From: an uncultured Ramlibacter sp.
Lineage (GTDB): Bacteria > Pseudomonadota > Gammaproteobacteria > Burkholderiales > Burkholderiaceae_C
Reading direction: 5' to 3'
Assembly (NCBI RefSeq): GCF_936925435.1
Contig: NZ_CAKZHQ010000002.1
Location: forward strand, 1-64,000
Length of the DNA: 64,000 nt
A program made the translations under genes and the position numbers. The notes beneath the pieces were generated by a model that saw nothing but the letters and a program-made list of their open reading frames with translations, had not been told where the DNA came from and searched no databases. This document shows, piece after piece, positions 16,531 to 28,115 of this stretch. Numbering within the stretch: the first letter of the stretch is position 1; each line of letters begins with the position of its first letter.

Positions 16531-18018
16531 CTAGGTCGCCAGCGTCTTGATCACGGCGTCGGCGCACAGCGCCATCAAGCCGCCGGGCAGAATGCCCAGC
16601 CCCAGGATCAGGGCGCCGTTGATCGACAGCACGGCACGCACGTCGGCCGGGGCCGAGACGGTGGTGGCGGTGATCGGGTTGTCGAAGTACATGACCTTGA
16701 CCACCCGCAGGTAGTAGAAGGCGCCGATCAGCGACATCATCACGGCGAAGACGGCCAGGCCGATGTACAGCGTCTGGCCGCTGGAGACCAGGGCCTGCAG
16801 CACCGTGAGCTTGGCGTAAAAGCCCACCAGCGGCGGAATGCCGGCCAGCGAGAACATGCACACGGCCATGACGCCGGCGAACAGCGGGCTGCGCTGGTTC
16901 AGGCCGGCCAGGTCGGCGATCTCCTCGCTCTCGAAGCCTTCACGGGCCAGCAGCAGGATGATGCCGAAGCTGCCCAGCGTGGTCAGCACGTAGGTGATGA
17001 TGTAGAACATCGACGCGCTGTAGGCGTACTGGGCGTTGTTGGTGTTGCCGTTGACCACGCCAGCCGCCAGGCCCAGCAGCACAAAGCCCATCTGGGCGAT
17101 GGTGGAGTAGGCCAGCATGCGCTTGAGGTTGGTCTGCGCGATGGCCGCCAGGTTGCCCACCAGCAGCGAGGCCACGGACAGCAGGATCAGCATCTGCTGC
17201 CAGTCCAGGGCCAGCGGAATCATGCCCTCGACCAGCAGGCGGATGGCGATGGCAAAGGCGGCCAGCTCGGGTGCAGCGCCGATCATCAGCGTCACCGCCG
17301 TGGGCGCGCCCTGGTAGACGTCGGGGATCCACATGTGGAAGGGCACGGCGCCCATCTTGAAGGCCAGGCCGGCGACGATGAAAACCAGGCCGAACACCAG
17401 CACCTGGTGGTTGATGCGGCCGCTGGCGATGGCCTTGAAGACCTCGTTGATGTCCAGCGAGCCGGTGGCGCCGTACAGCATGGAGATGCCGTACAGCAGG
17501 AAACCGCTGGCCATGGCGCCGAGCACGAAGTACTTCATGGCCGCCTCGGTGGCGGTGGCGTGATCGCGGCGCAGCGCCACCAGGGCGTAGCTGCACAGCG
17601 TCAGCAGTTCCAGGCCCAGGTAGATCACCAGGAAGTTGCTGCCCGAGATCATGACGAACATGCCCAGCAGCGCAAACAGCGACAGGGTGAACATCTCGCC
17701 GCCGCGCAGCATGTCGCGGTCGCCGGCGTAGGGACGGCCGTAGACCAGGGTGACCATCACGGCGATGGTGGCGAAGAACTTCAGCCAGTTGCCCAGCGGG
17801 TCGCTCACCACCATCTTGCCGAACGCGTAGAAGGTGCCGCCGGCCATCGCGAAGTCGGCGCAGAAATAGGCCACGACAGCCAACGTGCCCATGGTCAGAC
17901 CGTAGGTCAGGGTGCGCAGGCGGCTCACGACGCCCAGGTCCACCAGGGCGATGACGCAGGCCATCGCCAGCAGGAGGATCTCCGGCGAAACGACGATCAG
18001 GCTCAGTTTGTCCAGCAT
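16531..18018 (-). CDS. nuoN: NADH-quinone oxidoreductase subunit N
   Basis: 495 aa antiporter-like membrane subunit of complex I, last gene of the 14-gene nuo operon. Fourteen hydrophobic helices; the conserved core [20 protein letters not shown] and the segment [20 protein letters not shown] contain the Lys and Ser/His residues of the proton channel. Full length (E. coli 485). Ten bases after nuoM. Confidence 0.97.
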   Translation of the reverse strand: MLDKLSLIVVSPEILLLAMACVIALVDLGVVSRLRTLTYGLTMGTLAVVAYFCADFAMAGGTFYAFGKMVVSDPLGNWLKFFATIAVMVTLVYGRPYAGDRDMLRGGEMFTLSLFALLGMFVMISGSNFLVIYLGLELLTLCSYALVALRRDHATATEAAMKYFVLGAMASGFLLYGISMLYGATGSLDINEVFKAIASGRINHQVLVFGLVFIVAGLAFKMGAVPFHMWIPDVYQGAPTAVTLMIGAAPELAAFAIAIRLLVEGMIPLALDWQQMLILLSVASLLVGNLAAIAQTNLKRMLAYSTIAQMGFVLLGLAAGVVNGNTNNAQYAYSASMFYIITYVLTTLGSFGIILLLAREGFESEEIADLAGLNQRSPLFAGVMAVCMFSLAGIPPLVGFYAKLTVLQALVSSGQTLYIGLAVFAVMMSLIGAFYYLRVVKVMYFDNPITATTVSAPADVRAVLSINGALILGLGILPGGLMALCADAVIKTLAT

Positions 18019-18028
18019 GGCTGTCCGT

Positions 18029-19504
18029 TCAGTTCAGTTTGGAAGCAGCCACGTGCTTCAGGAAGTCGGCCACCGAGGTGTTCATGACGTCGGTGAAGGG
18101 CTTCGGGTAGATGCCCATGTACATGACGGCGGCGGCCAGCAGGCCCAGCATCAGGAATTCGCGGCTGTTGATGTCGGTCAGTCCGCGCACATCGTCGTTG
18201 GCCACCGGGCCCAGGTAGACCCGCTTGAACATCCACAGCGTGTAGGCCGCGCCGAAGATCAGCGCCGTGGCGGCCGCCAGGCCCAGCCAGAAGTTGGCCT
18301 TGACAGCGCCCAGGATGACCATCCACTCGCCGACGAAACCGGCGGTGGCAGGCAGGCCGCAGTTGGCCATGGCGAACAGCAAGGCGAAGGCGGTGAAATT
18401 GGGCATGGTGTTGACCACGCCGCCGTAGCTGGCGATCTCGCGCGAGTGGACGCGGTCATACAGCACGCCGATGCACAGGAACATCGCAGCCGAGACGAAA
18501 CCGTGGGCGATCATCTGCACGATGCCGCCGGCCACGCCCAGGTCGTTGAAGATGAAGAAACCCAGGGTGACGAAGCCCATGTGGGCGACCGACGAATAGG
18601 CCACCAGCTTTTTCATGTCCTGCTGCACCATGGCCACCAGGCCCACGTAGATGACGGCGATCACCGACAGCGCGATCATCAGCCAGGCCCATTCGTGGGC
18701 GGCGTCCGGCGCGATGGGCATGGAAAAGCGCAGGAAGCCATAGGCTCCCAGCTTGAGCATGATGGCGGCCAGCACGGCCGAACCACCGGTGGGGGCCTCG
18801 ACGTGCACGTCCGGCAGCCAGGTGTGGACCGGCCACATCGGCACCTTGACCGCAAAGGCGGCGAAGAAGGCGAAGAACAGCAGGGTCTGCGAGGTGGCCG
18901 ACAGCGGCAGCTTGTGCCAGGTCAGGATGTCGAAGCTGCCGCCGGCCTTGCTGTACAGGAAGACCAGGGCCACCAGCATCAGCAGCGAGCCCAGCAGCGT
19001 GTACAGGAAGAACTTGAAGGCCGCGTAGATCTTGTTGGGGCCGCCCCAGATGCCGATGATCAGGTACATCGGGATCAGCGTGGCCTCGAAGAACACGTAA
19101 AACAGCATGCCATCGAGCGCGCTGAACACGCCGATCATCAGGCCCGACAGGATCAGGAAGGCGCCCATGTACTGGTTGACGCGCTCGGTGATCACTTCCC
19201 AGGCCGAGATCACGACGATCACGGTGATGAAGGCCGTCAGAGGCACGAACCAGAACGAGATGCCGTCCAGGCCCAGGTGGTAGAAGATGTTGAAGCGCTC
19301 GATCCAGGGCGCTTTCTCGACGAACTGCATCGCCGAAGTGCCCAGCTTGAAGCCCTGGTACAGCGGCAGCGTGGCCAGCAGGCTGATCACGGCTCCGATC
19401 AGCGCGATCCAGCGCACAGCGCGGGCCTGGTCGTCACGCCCCAGGGCAAGCAGGACGACACCGAAAGCGATCGGCGTCCAGATGGCAAGGCTCAACAAAC
19501 CCAT
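18029..19504 (-). CDS. nuoM: NADH-quinone oxidoreductase subunit M
   Basis: 491 aa antiporter-like subunit. The proton-channel signature is clear: [20 protein letters not shown] and [19 protein letters not shown]. Acts in the distal membrane arm of complex I between NuoL and NuoN. Nineteen bases after nuoL. Confidence 0.97.
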   Translation of the reverse strand: MGLLSLAIWTPIAFGVVLLALGRDDQARAVRWIALIGAVISLLATLPLYQGFKLGTSAMQFVEKAPWIERFNIFYHLGLDGISFWFVPLTAFITVIVVISAWEVITERVNQYMGAFLILSGLMIGVFSALDGMLFYVFFEATLIPMYLIIGIWGGPNKIYAAFKFFLYTLLGSLLMLVALVFLYSKAGGSFDILTWHKLPLSATSQTLLFFAFFAAFAVKVPMWPVHTWLPDVHVEAPTGGSAVLAAIMLKLGAYGFLRFSMPIAPDAAHEWAWLMIALSVIAVIYVGLVAMVQQDMKKLVAYSSVAHMGFVTLGFFIFNDLGVAGGIVQMIAHGFVSAAMFLCIGVLYDRVHSREIASYGGVVNTMPNFTAFALLFAMANCGLPATAGFVGEWMVILGAVKANFWLGLAAATALIFGAAYTLWMFKRVYLGPVANDDVRGLTDINSREFLMLGLLAAAVMYMGIYPKPFTDVMNTSVADFLKHVAASKLN

Positions 19505-19522
19505 TTTTCTTCTTTCCCAGCC

Positions 19523-21550
19523 TTAGCGTTTGAACCAGACGAACCACGTCATCAGCAGGAACACGCCGATGATCATTGCGAACGCATAGTGGTAGATGTA
19601 GCCGGTCTGCAGGCGGCGTGAGGCGGCGGCAAACCAGCCGACCACGCGTGCGCTGCCATTGACCAGGGTGCCGTCGATCAGCTTCTGGTCGCCGACCTGC
19701 CACAGGCCCGTGCCCAGGGCGCGCGCGCCGCGTGCCAGCACGTTCTCGTTGAACCAGTCCATGTAGTACTTGTTGTCCAACAGCTTGTACAGCGGTTCGA
19801 CGCGCGCCTTGATCTTGCCGGGCAGCGCCGGGTTGACCATGTACATGTAGTAGGACAGGGCCACGCCGGCCACTGCCAGCCAGAACGGCGCGGTTGTCAG
19901 GCCATGCAAGGCCATCTGCAGCGGACCGTGGAACTCGCGCGCGAGGTTGGCCATCGCCGGATGCTTGTCGTTGTCGATGGCGATCGCGTCCTTGAGGAAC
20001 TCGCTGTAGAGCATGGGATCGATGGCCAGGAAGCCGATCACCACCGAGGGGAAGGCCAGCAGCAGCAGCGGCGCCGTCACCACCCAGGGCGACTCATGCG
20101 GCTTGTGGTCGTCTTGGTCATGGCCATGCGCGTCGTGGTGGTCGTCATGGTGCGCGTCCGGATTCTGGTCGAAACGCTCCTTGCCGTGGAACACCAGGAA
20201 GTACATGCGGAACGAATAGAAGGCGGTGACGAAGACACCGGCGAGCACCGCGAAGTGCGCGAAGCCCGAGCCCCACAGCTTGCTGAAGTGCACCGCCTCG
20301 ATGATGCTGTCCTTGGAATAGAAGCCGGCGAACAGCGGCGTGCCGATCAGGGCCAGCGAGCCCAGCAGCGAGGTGATCCAGGTGATGGGCATGTACTTGC
20401 GCATGCCGCCCATCCAGCGGATGTCCTGGTTGTGGTGCGCGCCCATGATGACCGAGCCGGCCGCCAGGAACAGCAGAGCCTTGAAGAAGGCGTGCGTCAT
20501 CAGGTGGAACACGGCCACCGAGTAGGCCGAGGCGCCCAGGGCCACCGTCATGTAGCCCAGCTGCGAGAGCGTGGAATACGCCACCACCCGCTTGATGTCG
20601 TTCTGGATGATGCCCAGGAAGCCCATGAACAGCGCGGTGATGGCGCCGATGACCAGGATGAAGCTCAGGGCCGTGTCGCTCAGCTCGAACAGCGGCGACA
20701 TGCGCGCCACCATGAAGATGCCGGCCGTCACCATGGTGGCGGCGTGGATCAGCGCGGAGATCGGCGTCGGGCCTTCCATCGAGTCGGGCAGCCAGACGTG
20801 CAGCGGGAACTGCGCGCTCTTGCCCATGGCGCCGATGAACAGGCAGATGCAGATCACGGTGATCAGCTGCCAGTCGGTGCCGGGGAAACCCAGCTTGGCG
20901 ATCTCGCCGGCCTTGGCGAAGGTCTCGACGTAGCCCAGGGTGCCGGCGTAGGCGGCGATCAGGCCGATGCCCAGGATGAAGCCGAAGTCACCGACACGGT
21001 TGACCAGGAAGGCCTTCATGTTGGCGAAGATGGCCGTGGGCTTGTTGAACCAGAAGCCGATCAGCAGGTAGGACACCAGGCCCACGGCTTCCCAGCCGAA
21101 GAACAGCTGCAGGAAGTTGTTGCTCATGACCAGCATGAGCATGGAGAAGGTGAACAGCGAGATGTAGGCGAAGAAGCGGTTGTAGCCCTCGTCCTCTTCC
21201 ATGTAGCCGATGGTGTAGATGTGGACCATCAGCGAGACGAAGGTCACCACGCACATCATCATGGCCGTCAGGCCGTCGACCAGGAAGCCCACTTCCATCT
21301 TCAGGCCGCCAACCACCATCCATTCGTAGATGGTCTGGTTGAAGCGCGCGCCGTCCACGGCCACGCTCTTGAGCGTCATCGCCGAGATGATGAAGGCCAC
21401 CAGCACGCCCAGGATGGTGAGGGTGTGCGACAGGCGGCGGCCGATCCAGTTGCCACCGAAGCTGGTGCCCAGGACACCGGCAAGCAAGGCGCCGGCCAAC
21501 GGAGCCAGCGGGACCACCAGCAAGGTGGAAGCGTTGAGGGTTGTGCTCAT
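19523..21550 (-). CDS. nuoL: NADH-quinone oxidoreductase subunit L
   Basis: 675 aa, the outermost antiporter-like subunit. GKSAQFPLHVWLPDSMEGPT and IKRVVAYSTLSQLGYMTVAL carry the channel residues. A His/Asp-rich cytoplasmic or periplasmic loop (DAHHDDHHDAHGHDQDDH, about 465-482) is an addition compared with E. coli (613 aa) and could bind metal. The C-terminal lateral helix region is present. Seven bases after nuoK (ATG 21866 unit precedes). Confidence 0.97.
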   Translation of the reverse strand: MSTTLNASTLLVVPLAPLAGALLAGVLGTSFGGNWIGRRLSHTLTILGVLVAFIISAMTLKSVAVDGARFNQTIYEWMVVGGLKMEVGFLVDGLTAMMMCVVTFVSLMVHIYTIGYMEEDEGYNRFFAYISLFTFSMLMLVMSNNFLQLFFGWEAVGLVSYLLIGFWFNKPTAIFANMKAFLVNRVGDFGFILGIGLIAAYAGTLGYVETFAKAGEIAKLGFPGTDWQLITVICICLFIGAMGKSAQFPLHVWLPDSMEGPTPISALIHAATMVTAGIFMVARMSPLFELSDTALSFILVIGAITALFMGFLGIIQNDIKRVVAYSTLSQLGYMTVALGASAYSVAVFHLMTHAFFKALLFLAAGSVIMGAHHNQDIRWMGGMRKYMPITWITSLLGSLALIGTPLFAGFYSKDSIIEAVHFSKLWGSGFAHFAVLAGVFVTAFYSFRMYFLVFHGKERFDQNPDAHHDDHHDAHGHDQDDHKPHESPWVVTAPLLLLAFPSVVIGFLAIDPMLYSEFLKDAIAIDNDKHPAMANLAREFHGPLQMALHGLTTAPFWLAVAGVALSYYMYMVNPALPGKIKARVEPLYKLLDNKYYMDWFNENVLARGARALGTGLWQVGDQKLIDGTLVNGSARVVGWFAAASRRLQTGYIYHYAFAMIIGVFLLMTWFVWFKR

Positions 21551-21557
21551 TGTCTTT

Positions 21558-21866
21558 TTAACCCTTGAGCGTGTTGAGCTCGTCGACGTTGATGTTCGAC
21601 TTGTTGCGGAACAGCAGCACCAGGATGGCCAGGCCGATGGCCGACTCGGCCGCGGCCACCGTCAGGATGAAGAACACGAAGACCTGGCCGTGCATGTCGT
21701 TCAGGTAGTACGAGAACGCGACGAAGTTCATGTTGACCGCCAGCAGCATCAGCTCGATGGCCATCAGCAGCACGATCAGGTTGCGGCGGTTCAGGAAGAT
21801 GCCGATCACCGACAGGGCGAACAGGATGGCACCCAGCGAGAGGAAATGTCCGAGGGTGAGCGTCAT
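21558..21866 (-). CDS. nuoK: NADH-quinone oxidoreductase subunit K
   Basis: 102 aa with three membrane helices and the conserved Glu in [19 protein letters not shown] and in [14 protein letters not shown], both needed for proton translocation. The start ATG 21866 overlaps the nuoJ stop (ATGA), so translation is probably coupled; the open frame above this start lies inside nuoJ. Confidence 0.97.
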   Translation of the reverse strand: MTLTLGHFLSLGAILFALSVIGIFLNRRNLIVLLMAIELMLLAVNMNFVAFSYYLNDMHGQVFVFFILTVAAAESAIGLAILVLLFRNKSNINVDELNTLKG

Positions 21867-22513
21867 GCCTTGTCTCCTTCGACAGCGGGCGGTGCCGGCG
21901 GCGCTGCCACCGTGGGGTCCTGCTTGACCAGCTGCACGCGGTCGCGCGCCTTGACGCGCACCTGCTGGGCCGGGTCCATGTGCTTGCTGTCCTTGCGCGT
22001 GCGCAGGGTCAGCGCGATGGCGGCGATGATGGCCACCAGCAGGATCACGGCGGCGATTTCCAGCGGGTACAGGTACTGGGTGTACAGCAGCTTGCCCAGC
22101 TCCTTGGTGTTGGAGTAGCCGGCCACGGCCTGGGCCGCAGCGGGCACCGCCTTGGGATCTTCGCCCAGGCGAAAGCCCCCCATCAGCACGGCGGCCATTT
22201 CCAGCGCGATCAGGGCGCCGACGCTGGCGGCCAGCGGAAAGTGCTTCCAGAAGCCCGCGCGCAGGCTGTCGACGTTGATGTCCAGCATCATCACGACAAA
22301 GAGGAACAGCACCATCACCGCCCCCACATAGACCAGCACCAGCGAGATCGCCAGGAACTCGGCCTTGAGCAGGATCCACACGGCGGCCGCCTGGAAGAAG
22401 GCCAGCACCAGGTAGAGCGCGGCATAGACCGGGTTGCGGGCGGTGATGACGCGGAAGGCTGCAAACAGCAGCACTGCCGAGAAAAGGTAGAAAAGACCGG
22501 TTTTGACGTCCAT
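21863..22513 (-). CDS. nuoJ: NADH-quinone oxidoreductase subunit J
   Basis: 216 aa, five membrane helices. [20 protein letters not shown] and [19 protein letters not shown] (with the pi-bulge helix) are the conserved NuoJ core. The C-terminal tail after about 165 is hydrophilic and variable, ending [15 protein letters not shown]. Twenty-four bases after nuoI. Confidence 0.96.
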   Translation of the reverse strand: MDVKTGLFYLFSAVLLFAAFRVITARNPVYAALYLVLAFFQAAAVWILLKAEFLAISLVLVYVGAVMVLFLFVVMMLDINVDSLRAGFWKHFPLAASVGALIALEMAAVLMGGFRLGEDPKAVPAAAQAVAGYSNTKELGKLLYTQYLYPLEIAAVILLVAIIAAIALTLRTRKDSKHMDPAQQVRVKARDRVQLVKQDPTVAAPPAPPAVEGDKA

Positions 22514-22537
22514 GGTTGTTCTTGTCTCAGGCCCGCA

Positions 22538-23053
22538 TCAGCGGTACTTGGCGTCAGCCGCCCGGTTGGCCGCGATCTCGGCTTCGTAGCGGTCGCCCAC
22601 GGCCAGCAGCATGTCCTTGGTGAAGTACAGGTCACCGCGCTTCTCGCCGTGGTACTCCAGCACATGGGTCTCGACGATGGAGTCGACCGGGCAGCTCTCT
22701 TCGCAGAAGCCGCAGAAGATGCACTTGGTCAGGTCGATGTCATAGCGCGTGGTGCGGCGGCTGCCGTCGTCACGCTGCTCCGACTCGATGGTGATGGCCA
22801 GCGCGGGGCAGACGGCTTCGCACAGCTTGCAGGCGATGCAGCGCTCTTCGCCGTTCTCGTAGCGGCGCAGAGCGTGCAGGCCGCGAAAGCGCGGCGACAG
22901 CGGCGTTTTTTCTTCCGGGAACTGCACCGTGATCTTGCGGCTGAAGGCGTACTTGCCGGTGATGGCCAGGCCCTTGAACAGTTCCACCAGCATGAAGCTG
23001 GACAGAAAGTCCTTGAGCGAGAAGGCGGACGGGTTGGAAACGGCGGTGCTCAT
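22538..23053 (-). CDS. nuoI: NADH-quinone oxidoreductase subunit I (two 4Fe-4S)
   Basis: 171 aa from ATG 23053 ([10 protein letters not shown]). Two ferredoxin motifs [12 protein letters not shown] (about 72-83) and [12 protein letters not shown] (about 111-122) bind clusters N6a and N6b that pass electrons towards NuoB. Full length for the family. Four bases after nuoH. Confidence 0.97.
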   Translation of the reverse strand: MSTAVSNPSAFSLKDFLSSFMLVELFKGLAITGKYAFSRKITVQFPEEKTPLSPRFRGLHALRRYENGEERCIACKLCEAVCPALAITIESEQRDDGSRRTTRYDIDLTKCIFCGFCEESCPVDSIVETHVLEYHGEKRGDLYFTKDMLLAVGDRYEAEIAANRAADAKYR

Positions 23054-23057
23054 TGGC

Positions 23058-24134
23058 TTATTTCCAGATGTTGAACGGGGTCTGCATCCACAGGCCCACG
23101 ACAACCAGCCACACCAGGGTGACCGGAATGAAGATCTTCCAGCCCAGACGCATGATCTGGTCGTAGCGGTAGCGCGGGAACGTCGAGCGCACCCACAGGA
23201 ACATGGTGACCACGCAGAAGGTCTTGGCGCCCAGCCAGATCCAGCCCGGGATGAAGGACAGGAACTCGAACGGAGGCAGCCAGCCGCCCAGGAACAGGAT
23301 GACGGCCAGGATGGAGACCAGCCACATGTTGGCGTACTCGGCCAGGAAGAACATCGCGAAGCTCATGCCCGAGTACTCGATCATGTGGCCGGCGACGATT
23401 TCCGACTCGCCTTCCACCACGTCGAAGGGGTGGCGGTTGGTCTCCGCCAGGCCCGAGATGAAGTAGACGACGAAGATCGGCAGCAGGGGCAGCCAGTTCC
23501 ACGACAGGAAGCCAGCGCCCATCTCGGCGAACTGGCCCTTGCCCTGGCCCATGACGATGTCGGTCATGTTCAGGCTGCCGGCCACCATCAGCACCACCAC
23601 AAAGCAAAAACCCATGGCGATCTCGTAGCTCACCATCTGGGCCGAGGCGCGCAGCGCGCCCAGGAAGGCGTACTTGGAGTTGGACGCCCAGCCGGCGATG
23701 ATCACGCCGTAGACCTCGAGCGAGGTGATGGCCATCATGAACAACAGGCCGGCGTTGATGTTGGCCAGCGCCACATCCGGGCCAAAGGGAATCACCGCCC
23801 ACGCGGCCAGGGCCGGCATGATGGTCATGATGGGGCCGAGCAGGAACAAGCCCTTGTTGGCCACCGTCGGAATGATGATTTCCTTGGTCAGCAGCTTGAG
23901 CGCGTCGGCGATCGGCTGCAGCAGGCCCATGGGACCGATGCGGTTGGGGCCGACACGGATCTGGGTGAAACCGATGGCCTTGCGCTCCCACAGCGTGAGG
24001 TAGGCCACGGCGCCCATCAGGGGCGCGACCACCACCACGATCTTGATCAGGGTCCACAGCACGGGCCAGCCCATGCTGGTCCACCAACCGGCGCCGATCA
24101 GGCCATTGCCGAAGCCGTAGATGGCGTCGATCAT
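23058..24134 (-). CDS. nuoH: NADH-quinone oxidoreductase subunit H
   Basis: 358 aa, eight-helix subunit that lines the quinone chamber. Conserved segments: [20 protein letters not shown], the Glu-rich loop [20 protein letters not shown], and [20 protein letters not shown] 24134 overlaps the nuoG stop by ATGA. Confidence 0.97.
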   Translation of the reverse strand: MIDAIYGFGNGLIGAGWWTSMGWPVLWTLIKIVVVVAPLMGAVAYLTLWERKAIGFTQIRVGPNRIGPMGLLQPIADALKLLTKEIIIPTVANKGLFLLGPIMTIMPALAAWAVIPFGPDVALANINAGLLFMMAITSLEVYGVIIAGWASNSKYAFLGALRASAQMVSYEIAMGFCFVVVLMVAGSLNMTDIVMGQGKGQFAEMGAGFLSWNWLPLLPIFVVYFISGLAETNRHPFDVVEGESEIVAGHMIEYSGMSFAMFFLAEYANMWLVSILAVILFLGGWLPPFEFLSFIPGWIWLGAKTFCVVTMFLWVRSTFPRYRYDQIMRLGWKIFIPVTLVWLVVVGLWMQTPFNIWK

Positions 24135-26266
24135 GCTGCCACTCCTTCGGCCTGGGCGGCCATGCGCGCATCCGCCGTCATTTGCAGCGAGGGCGCGCGG
24201 CGCACGGTGCCATCGAGCTGGTAGATCGAGGCAGTGACCGGTGTACCAGCGCCTGCCGATGCATCCACGGCCGCGGCCGTGGCATTGCCCAGCTTGCTGC
24301 CTTGCACGTGGCTGGCGGCTGCGTCCTGGGCGCCGCGGGCGGCGGCCAGCACTTCGGTTGCCGACTCGAACGTGAAACCGGGCAGGCCCAGCAGGTTGGC
24401 CAGCACGCGCAGCACCTTCCAGGCCGGACGGGTCTCGCCCAGGGGCTTGACCACGGCGTGGAAGCCCTGGACGCGGCCTTCGGCATTGACGAAGCTGCCG
24501 GGCGTCTCGGTGAAGGGGGCGATCGGCAGCAGCACGTCGCTGAATTCGAGGTTGGCCTTGAAGGGGCTCAGGGTCACGACCATCTGGGCTTTGTTCAGGC
24601 CGGCGACGGCAGCGCGGCCGGCAGCGGAGTCGTATTGCGGCTCGGTGTTGAGCAGCAGCACGGCCTTGAGGCCGCCCGCCAGCATCTGGCCGGCGTTGAG
24701 GCCGCCGGCGCCGGGCAGTGCGCCGGCCAGCTGCGCGCCAACCGTGTTGGCCGCCTCGGTCAGGTAGCCGACGCTGGCGCCGGTCTGCTCGCCAATCCAG
24801 TTGGCCAGGGCCAGCAGCCCGGTGGCGTTGGCGTGGTGTGCCGCGCCGTTGCCCAGCAGGATGGCCTTGCGCTCGCCGCCCAGCAGGGACTTGGCGATGG
24901 CCGTGGCCTTGTCGTTCGCAGTGCCGGCGGCGGGCGCGGACACGCTCTTCTCAGCGGCGATGGCGGCGGCAATATTGGCCAGGGCCTGGCCCCATTGGCC
25001 GGCCGGCGCGACCAGCACATTGGCCAGCGGCATGGCCCAGTCGTGCTCGACGTCGTTGACGACCGAGACGGCAGCGCCCTTGCGTGCGGCGCCGCGCACG
25101 CGCAGCGCGAACAGCGGATGGTCCTTGCGCAGGTTCGAGCCCACGACCAGGACGCGCTGCAGTTCAGACAGCGAGGCGATCGAGGTGCCCAGCCAGCGCA
25201 CGCCTTCGGCTTGCGGGAACTGCGCGTTGCGCAGGCGGTGGTCGATGTTCTCGCTGCCCAGGCCGCGCACCAGGGCGCCGGCCAGGTACAGCTCTTCGAC
25301 CGTGCTGTGCGGGCTGGCCAGCAGGCCCAGGCTCTGGGCGCCGTGGTCGGCCTTGATCTGATTGAGGCCGTTGGCCACGTACTCGAGCGCGGTCTGCCAG
25401 TCGACCGACTTCCACTCGCCGCCCTGCTTGAGCATGGGCTGGGTCAGGCGCTCGTCGCTGTTGAGCGCCTCGTAGGAGAAGCGGTCGCGGTCGGCGATCC
25501 AGCATTCGTTGACGTCGTTGTTCTCCAGCGGCAACACGCGCATCACCTTGTTGCCCTTGACCTGGACGATCAGGTTGGCGCCGGTGGAATCGTGCGGGCT
25601 GACAGACTTGCGGCGCGACAGCTCCCAGGTGCGGGCGCTGTAACGGAAGGGCTTGCTGGTGAGCGCGCCCACCGGGCACAGGTCGATCATGTTGCCCGAG
25701 ACTTCGGAGTCGACGGTGTCGTTGAGCACCGTGGTGATCTCGGAGTGCTCGCCGCGGTGGATCATGCCCAGCTCCATCACGCCGGCCACTTCCTGGCCGA
25801 AGCGCACGCAGCGGGTGCAATGGATACAGCGCGTCATCTCCTGCATGGAGATCAGCGGGCCCACGTCCTTGACCGGCACCACACGCTTTTCCTCGTCGTA
25901 GCGCGAGGCGGAGCCGCCATAGCCCACGGCCAGGTCCTGCAGCTGGCATTCGCCGCCCTGGTCGCAGATCGGGCAGTCCAGCGGATGGTTGATCAGCAGG
26001 AACTCCATCACCGATTGCTGGGCCTTGATGGCCTTGTCGCTCTTGGTGCGCACGATCATGCCGTTGGTGACGGGCGTGGCGCAGGCCGGCATCGGCTTGG
26101 GCGCCTTCTCCACGTCGACCAGGCACATGCGGCAGTTGGCCGCAATGCTCAGCTTCTTGTGATAGCAGAAGTGCGGGATGTAGGTGCCAGCCTTGTCGGC
26201 CGCATGCATGATCATGCTGCCTTCGGTGATCTCCACCTTCTGACCGTCGAGTTCGATTTCAACCAT
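24131..26266 (-). CDS. nuoG: NADH-quinone oxidoreductase subunit G
   Basis: 711 aa from ATG 26266 ([10 protein letters not shown]); the open frame upstream is antisense/out-of-frame to nuoF. N-terminal 2Fe-2S ferredoxin ([18 protein letters not shown]), His-Cys 4Fe-4S motif ([18 protein letters not shown]), a further [10 protein letters not shown] cluster, and a molybdopterin-oxidoreductase-like domain without Mo cofactor. Part of the peripheral NADH-oxidising arm. Shorter than E. coli NuoG (908 aa), like other beta- and alphaproteobacterial/mitochondrial forms. Confidence 0.96.
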   Translation of the reverse strand: MVEIELDGQKVEITEGSMIMHAADKAGTYIPHFCYHKKLSIAANCRMCLVDVEKAPKPMPACATPVTNGMIVRTKSDKAIKAQQSVMEFLLINHPLDCPICDQGGECQLQDLAVGYGGSASRYDEEKRVVPVKDVGPLISMQEMTRCIHCTRCVRFGQEVAGVMELGMIHRGEHSEITTVLNDTVDSEVSGNMIDLCPVGALTSKPFRYSARTWELSRRKSVSPHDSTGANLIVQVKGNKVMRVLPLENNDVNECWIADRDRFSYEALNSDERLTQPMLKQGGEWKSVDWQTALEYVANGLNQIKADHGAQSLGLLASPHSTVEELYLAGALVRGLGSENIDHRLRNAQFPQAEGVRWLGTSIASLSELQRVLVVGSNLRKDHPLFALRVRGAARKGAAVSVVNDVEHDWAMPLANVLVAPAGQWGQALANIAAAIAAEKSVSAPAAGTANDKATAIAKSLLGGERKAILLGNGAAHHANATGLLALANWIGEQTGASVGYLTEAANTVGAQLAGALPGAGGLNAGQMLAGGLKAVLLLNTEPQYDSAAGRAAVAGLNKAQMVVTLSPFKANLEFSDVLLPIAPFTETPGSFVNAEGRVQGFHAVVKPLGETRPAWKVLRVLANLLGLPGFTFESATEVLAAARGAQDAAASHVQGSKLGNATAAAVDASAGAGTPVTASIYQLDGTVRRAPSLQMTADARMAAQAEGVAA

Positions 26267-26280
26267 GGTTCTCGTTCGCC

Positions 26281-27633
26281 TCAGGCCTGCACGGCCGTCT
26301 GCTGCTGCGCCTTGTCGACCAGCGCCTGGAATTCGGGACGGAAGTGCTTGATCATGGCGCGCACCGGCATGGCCGCTGCGTCGCCGAGCGCGCAGATGGT
26401 GCGGCCCTGGATGTTGTCCGCGATGGAGTTGAGCAGGTCCATGTCGCCGGGCTTGCCGTGGCCGGTGTGAATGCGCTCCACCAGGCGGAACAACCAGCCC
26501 GTGCCTTCGCGGCAGGGCGTGCACTGGCCGCAGGACTCGTGCATGTAGAAGTACGACAGGCGCTTGAGCGACTCCACCATGCAGCGCGAGTCGTCCATCA
26601 CGATGACGGCGCCCGAGCCCAGCATGGAGCCGGCCTTGGCGATGGAGTCGTAGTCCATCGTGCACTCCATCATGATGTGCGCCGGCAGCACCGGCGCCGA
26701 CGAGCCGCCCGGGATCACGGCCTTGAGCGTGCGGCCCTTGCGCACACCGCCGGCGAGTTCCAGCAGCTTGGCAAACGGCGTGCCCAGCGGAACCTCGTAG
26801 TTGCCCGGCAGTTCGACGTCACCCGAGACCGAGAAGATCTTGGTGCCGCCGTTGTTGGGCTTGCCGCACTCCAGATACGCCTGGCCGCCGTTGCGGATGA
26901 TCCAGGGCACCGCGGCGAAGGTCTCGGTGTTGTTGATGGTGGTCGGCTTGCCGTACAGGCCGAAGCTGGCCGGGAACGGCGGCTTGAAGCGCGGCTGGCC
27001 CTTCTTGCCTTCCAGCGACTCGAGCAGCGCCGTTTCTTCGCCGCAGATGTAGGCGCCAAAGCCATGGGCGGCGTGCAGCTGGAAGCTGAAGCCCGAGCCC
27101 AGGATCTTGTCGCCCAGGTAGCCGGCCGCCCTGGCCTCTTCCAGCGCTTCCTCGAAGCGGTCGTAGGTCTGGAAGATCTCGCCGTGGATGTAGTTGTAGC
27201 CGACGCTGATGCCCATTGCGTAGGCCGCAATGATCATGCCCTCGATGACGATGTGCGGGTTGAACTGCAGGATGTCGCGGTCCTTGCAGGTGCCCGGCTC
27301 GCCCTCGTCCGAGTTGCACACCAGGTACTTCTGCCCGGGGAACTGGCGCGGCATGAAGCTCCACTTCAGGCCGGTGGGAAAGCCCGCGCCGCCGCGGCCG
27401 CGCAATGCCGATTCCTTGACCGTCGCAATGACCTGGTCCTGCGTCATGGGCTCGCCGCCGCCCGCGCCCAGAATCTTCTTCAGGGCCTTGTAGCCGTCGC
27501 GCGCCTCGTAGTCCTTCAGGCGCCAGTTGGTGCCGTCCAGGTCCTTGTAGATCTGCGGGTCGATATGGCGGCCGTGGAAACAGGTCTGAACACCCGTGGC
27601 CTGGAACTGCGAGAGAACCTGATCGGCGTTCAT
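26281..27633 (-). CDS. nuoF: NADH-quinone oxidoreductase subunit F (NADH/FMN)
   Basis: 450 aa from ATG 27633, overlapping the nuoE stop by [17 protein letters not shown] (about 77-89) is the NADH/FMN site; [14 protein letters not shown] follows; [15 protein letters not shown] holds three of the four ligands of cluster N3, with the fourth Cys in [13 protein letters not shown]. Entry point of electrons from NADH. Confidence 0.97.
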   Translation of the reverse strand: MNADQVLSQFQATGVQTCFHGRHIDPQIYKDLDGTNWRLKDYEARDGYKALKKILGAGGGEPMTQDQVIATVKESALRGRGGAGFPTGLKWSFMPRQFPGQKYLVCNSDEGEPGTCKDRDILQFNPHIVIEGMIIAAYAMGISVGYNYIHGEIFQTYDRFEEALEEARAAGYLGDKILGSGFSFQLHAAHGFGAYICGEETALLESLEGKKGQPRFKPPFPASFGLYGKPTTINNTETFAAVPWIIRNGGQAYLECGKPNNGGTKIFSVSGDVELPGNYEVPLGTPFAKLLELAGGVRKGRTLKAVIPGGSSAPVLPAHIMMECTMDYDSIAKAGSMLGSGAVIVMDDSRCMVESLKRLSYFYMHESCGQCTPCREGTGWLFRLVERIHTGHGKPGDMDLLNSIADNIQGRTICALGDAAAMPVRAMIKHFRPEFQALVDKAQQQTAVQA

Positions 27634-28115
27634 GCGGAAGCTCCCTTCAGACCGTCGATCAGCTGGTCGAGCTTGTCGTTGCTCATGAAGCTGCACATGG
27701 TGCGGTCGTTGACCAGCAGCACAGGCGAGTCGGCGCAGGCGCCCAGGCATTCGCTTTGCTGCAAGGTGAACATGCCATCGGCCGTGGTGCCGCCCATTTC
27801 AACGCCCAGCTTGTGGCACAGGTGTTCCAGCGCCTTCTGGCCGTCGCGCAGCTGGCACGGCAGATTGGTGCAGACGTTGAGCTTGTACTTGCCCGCCGGC
27901 TGCTGGTTGTACATGTTGTAGAAGGTCGTGACCTCGTGCACCGCGATCGGTGCCATGCCCAGGTAGGCGGCCACTTCGTTCTCGCTCTCGCGGCTGACGA
28001 AGCCCAGTTCCTGCTGCACGATGGCCAGGCAGGCCATCACGGCCGACTGCTTCTGGTCGGCGGGGTACTTGGCCACTTCCGTCGCGAAGCGGGCCTTGGT
28101 CGATTCAGAAATCAT
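27630..28115 (-). CDS. nuoE: NADH-quinone oxidoreductase subunit E (2Fe-2S)
   Basis: 161 aa thioredoxin-like subunit. Ligands of the N1a 2Fe-2S cluster are in [12 protein letters not shown] (C-x4-C) and [12 protein letters not shown] (C-x3-C). Overlaps nuoD stop (28112-28114) by ATGA at its start and nuoF at its end. Confidence 0.96.
   Translation of the reverse strand: MISESTKARFATEVAKYPADQKQSAVMACLAIVQQELGFVSRESENEVAAYLGMAPIAVHEVTTFYNMYNQQPAGKYKLNVCTNLPCQLRDGQKALEHLCHKLGVEMGGTTADGMFTLQQSECLGACADSPVLLVNDRTMCSFMSNDKLDQLIDGLKGASA

Noticed and set aside
16225-18087. Plus-strand Gln/His-rich frame opposite nuoN (similar ones opposite nuoM and nuoL)
   Set aside because: Low-complexity antisense translations of membrane-protein genes; not plausible proteins.
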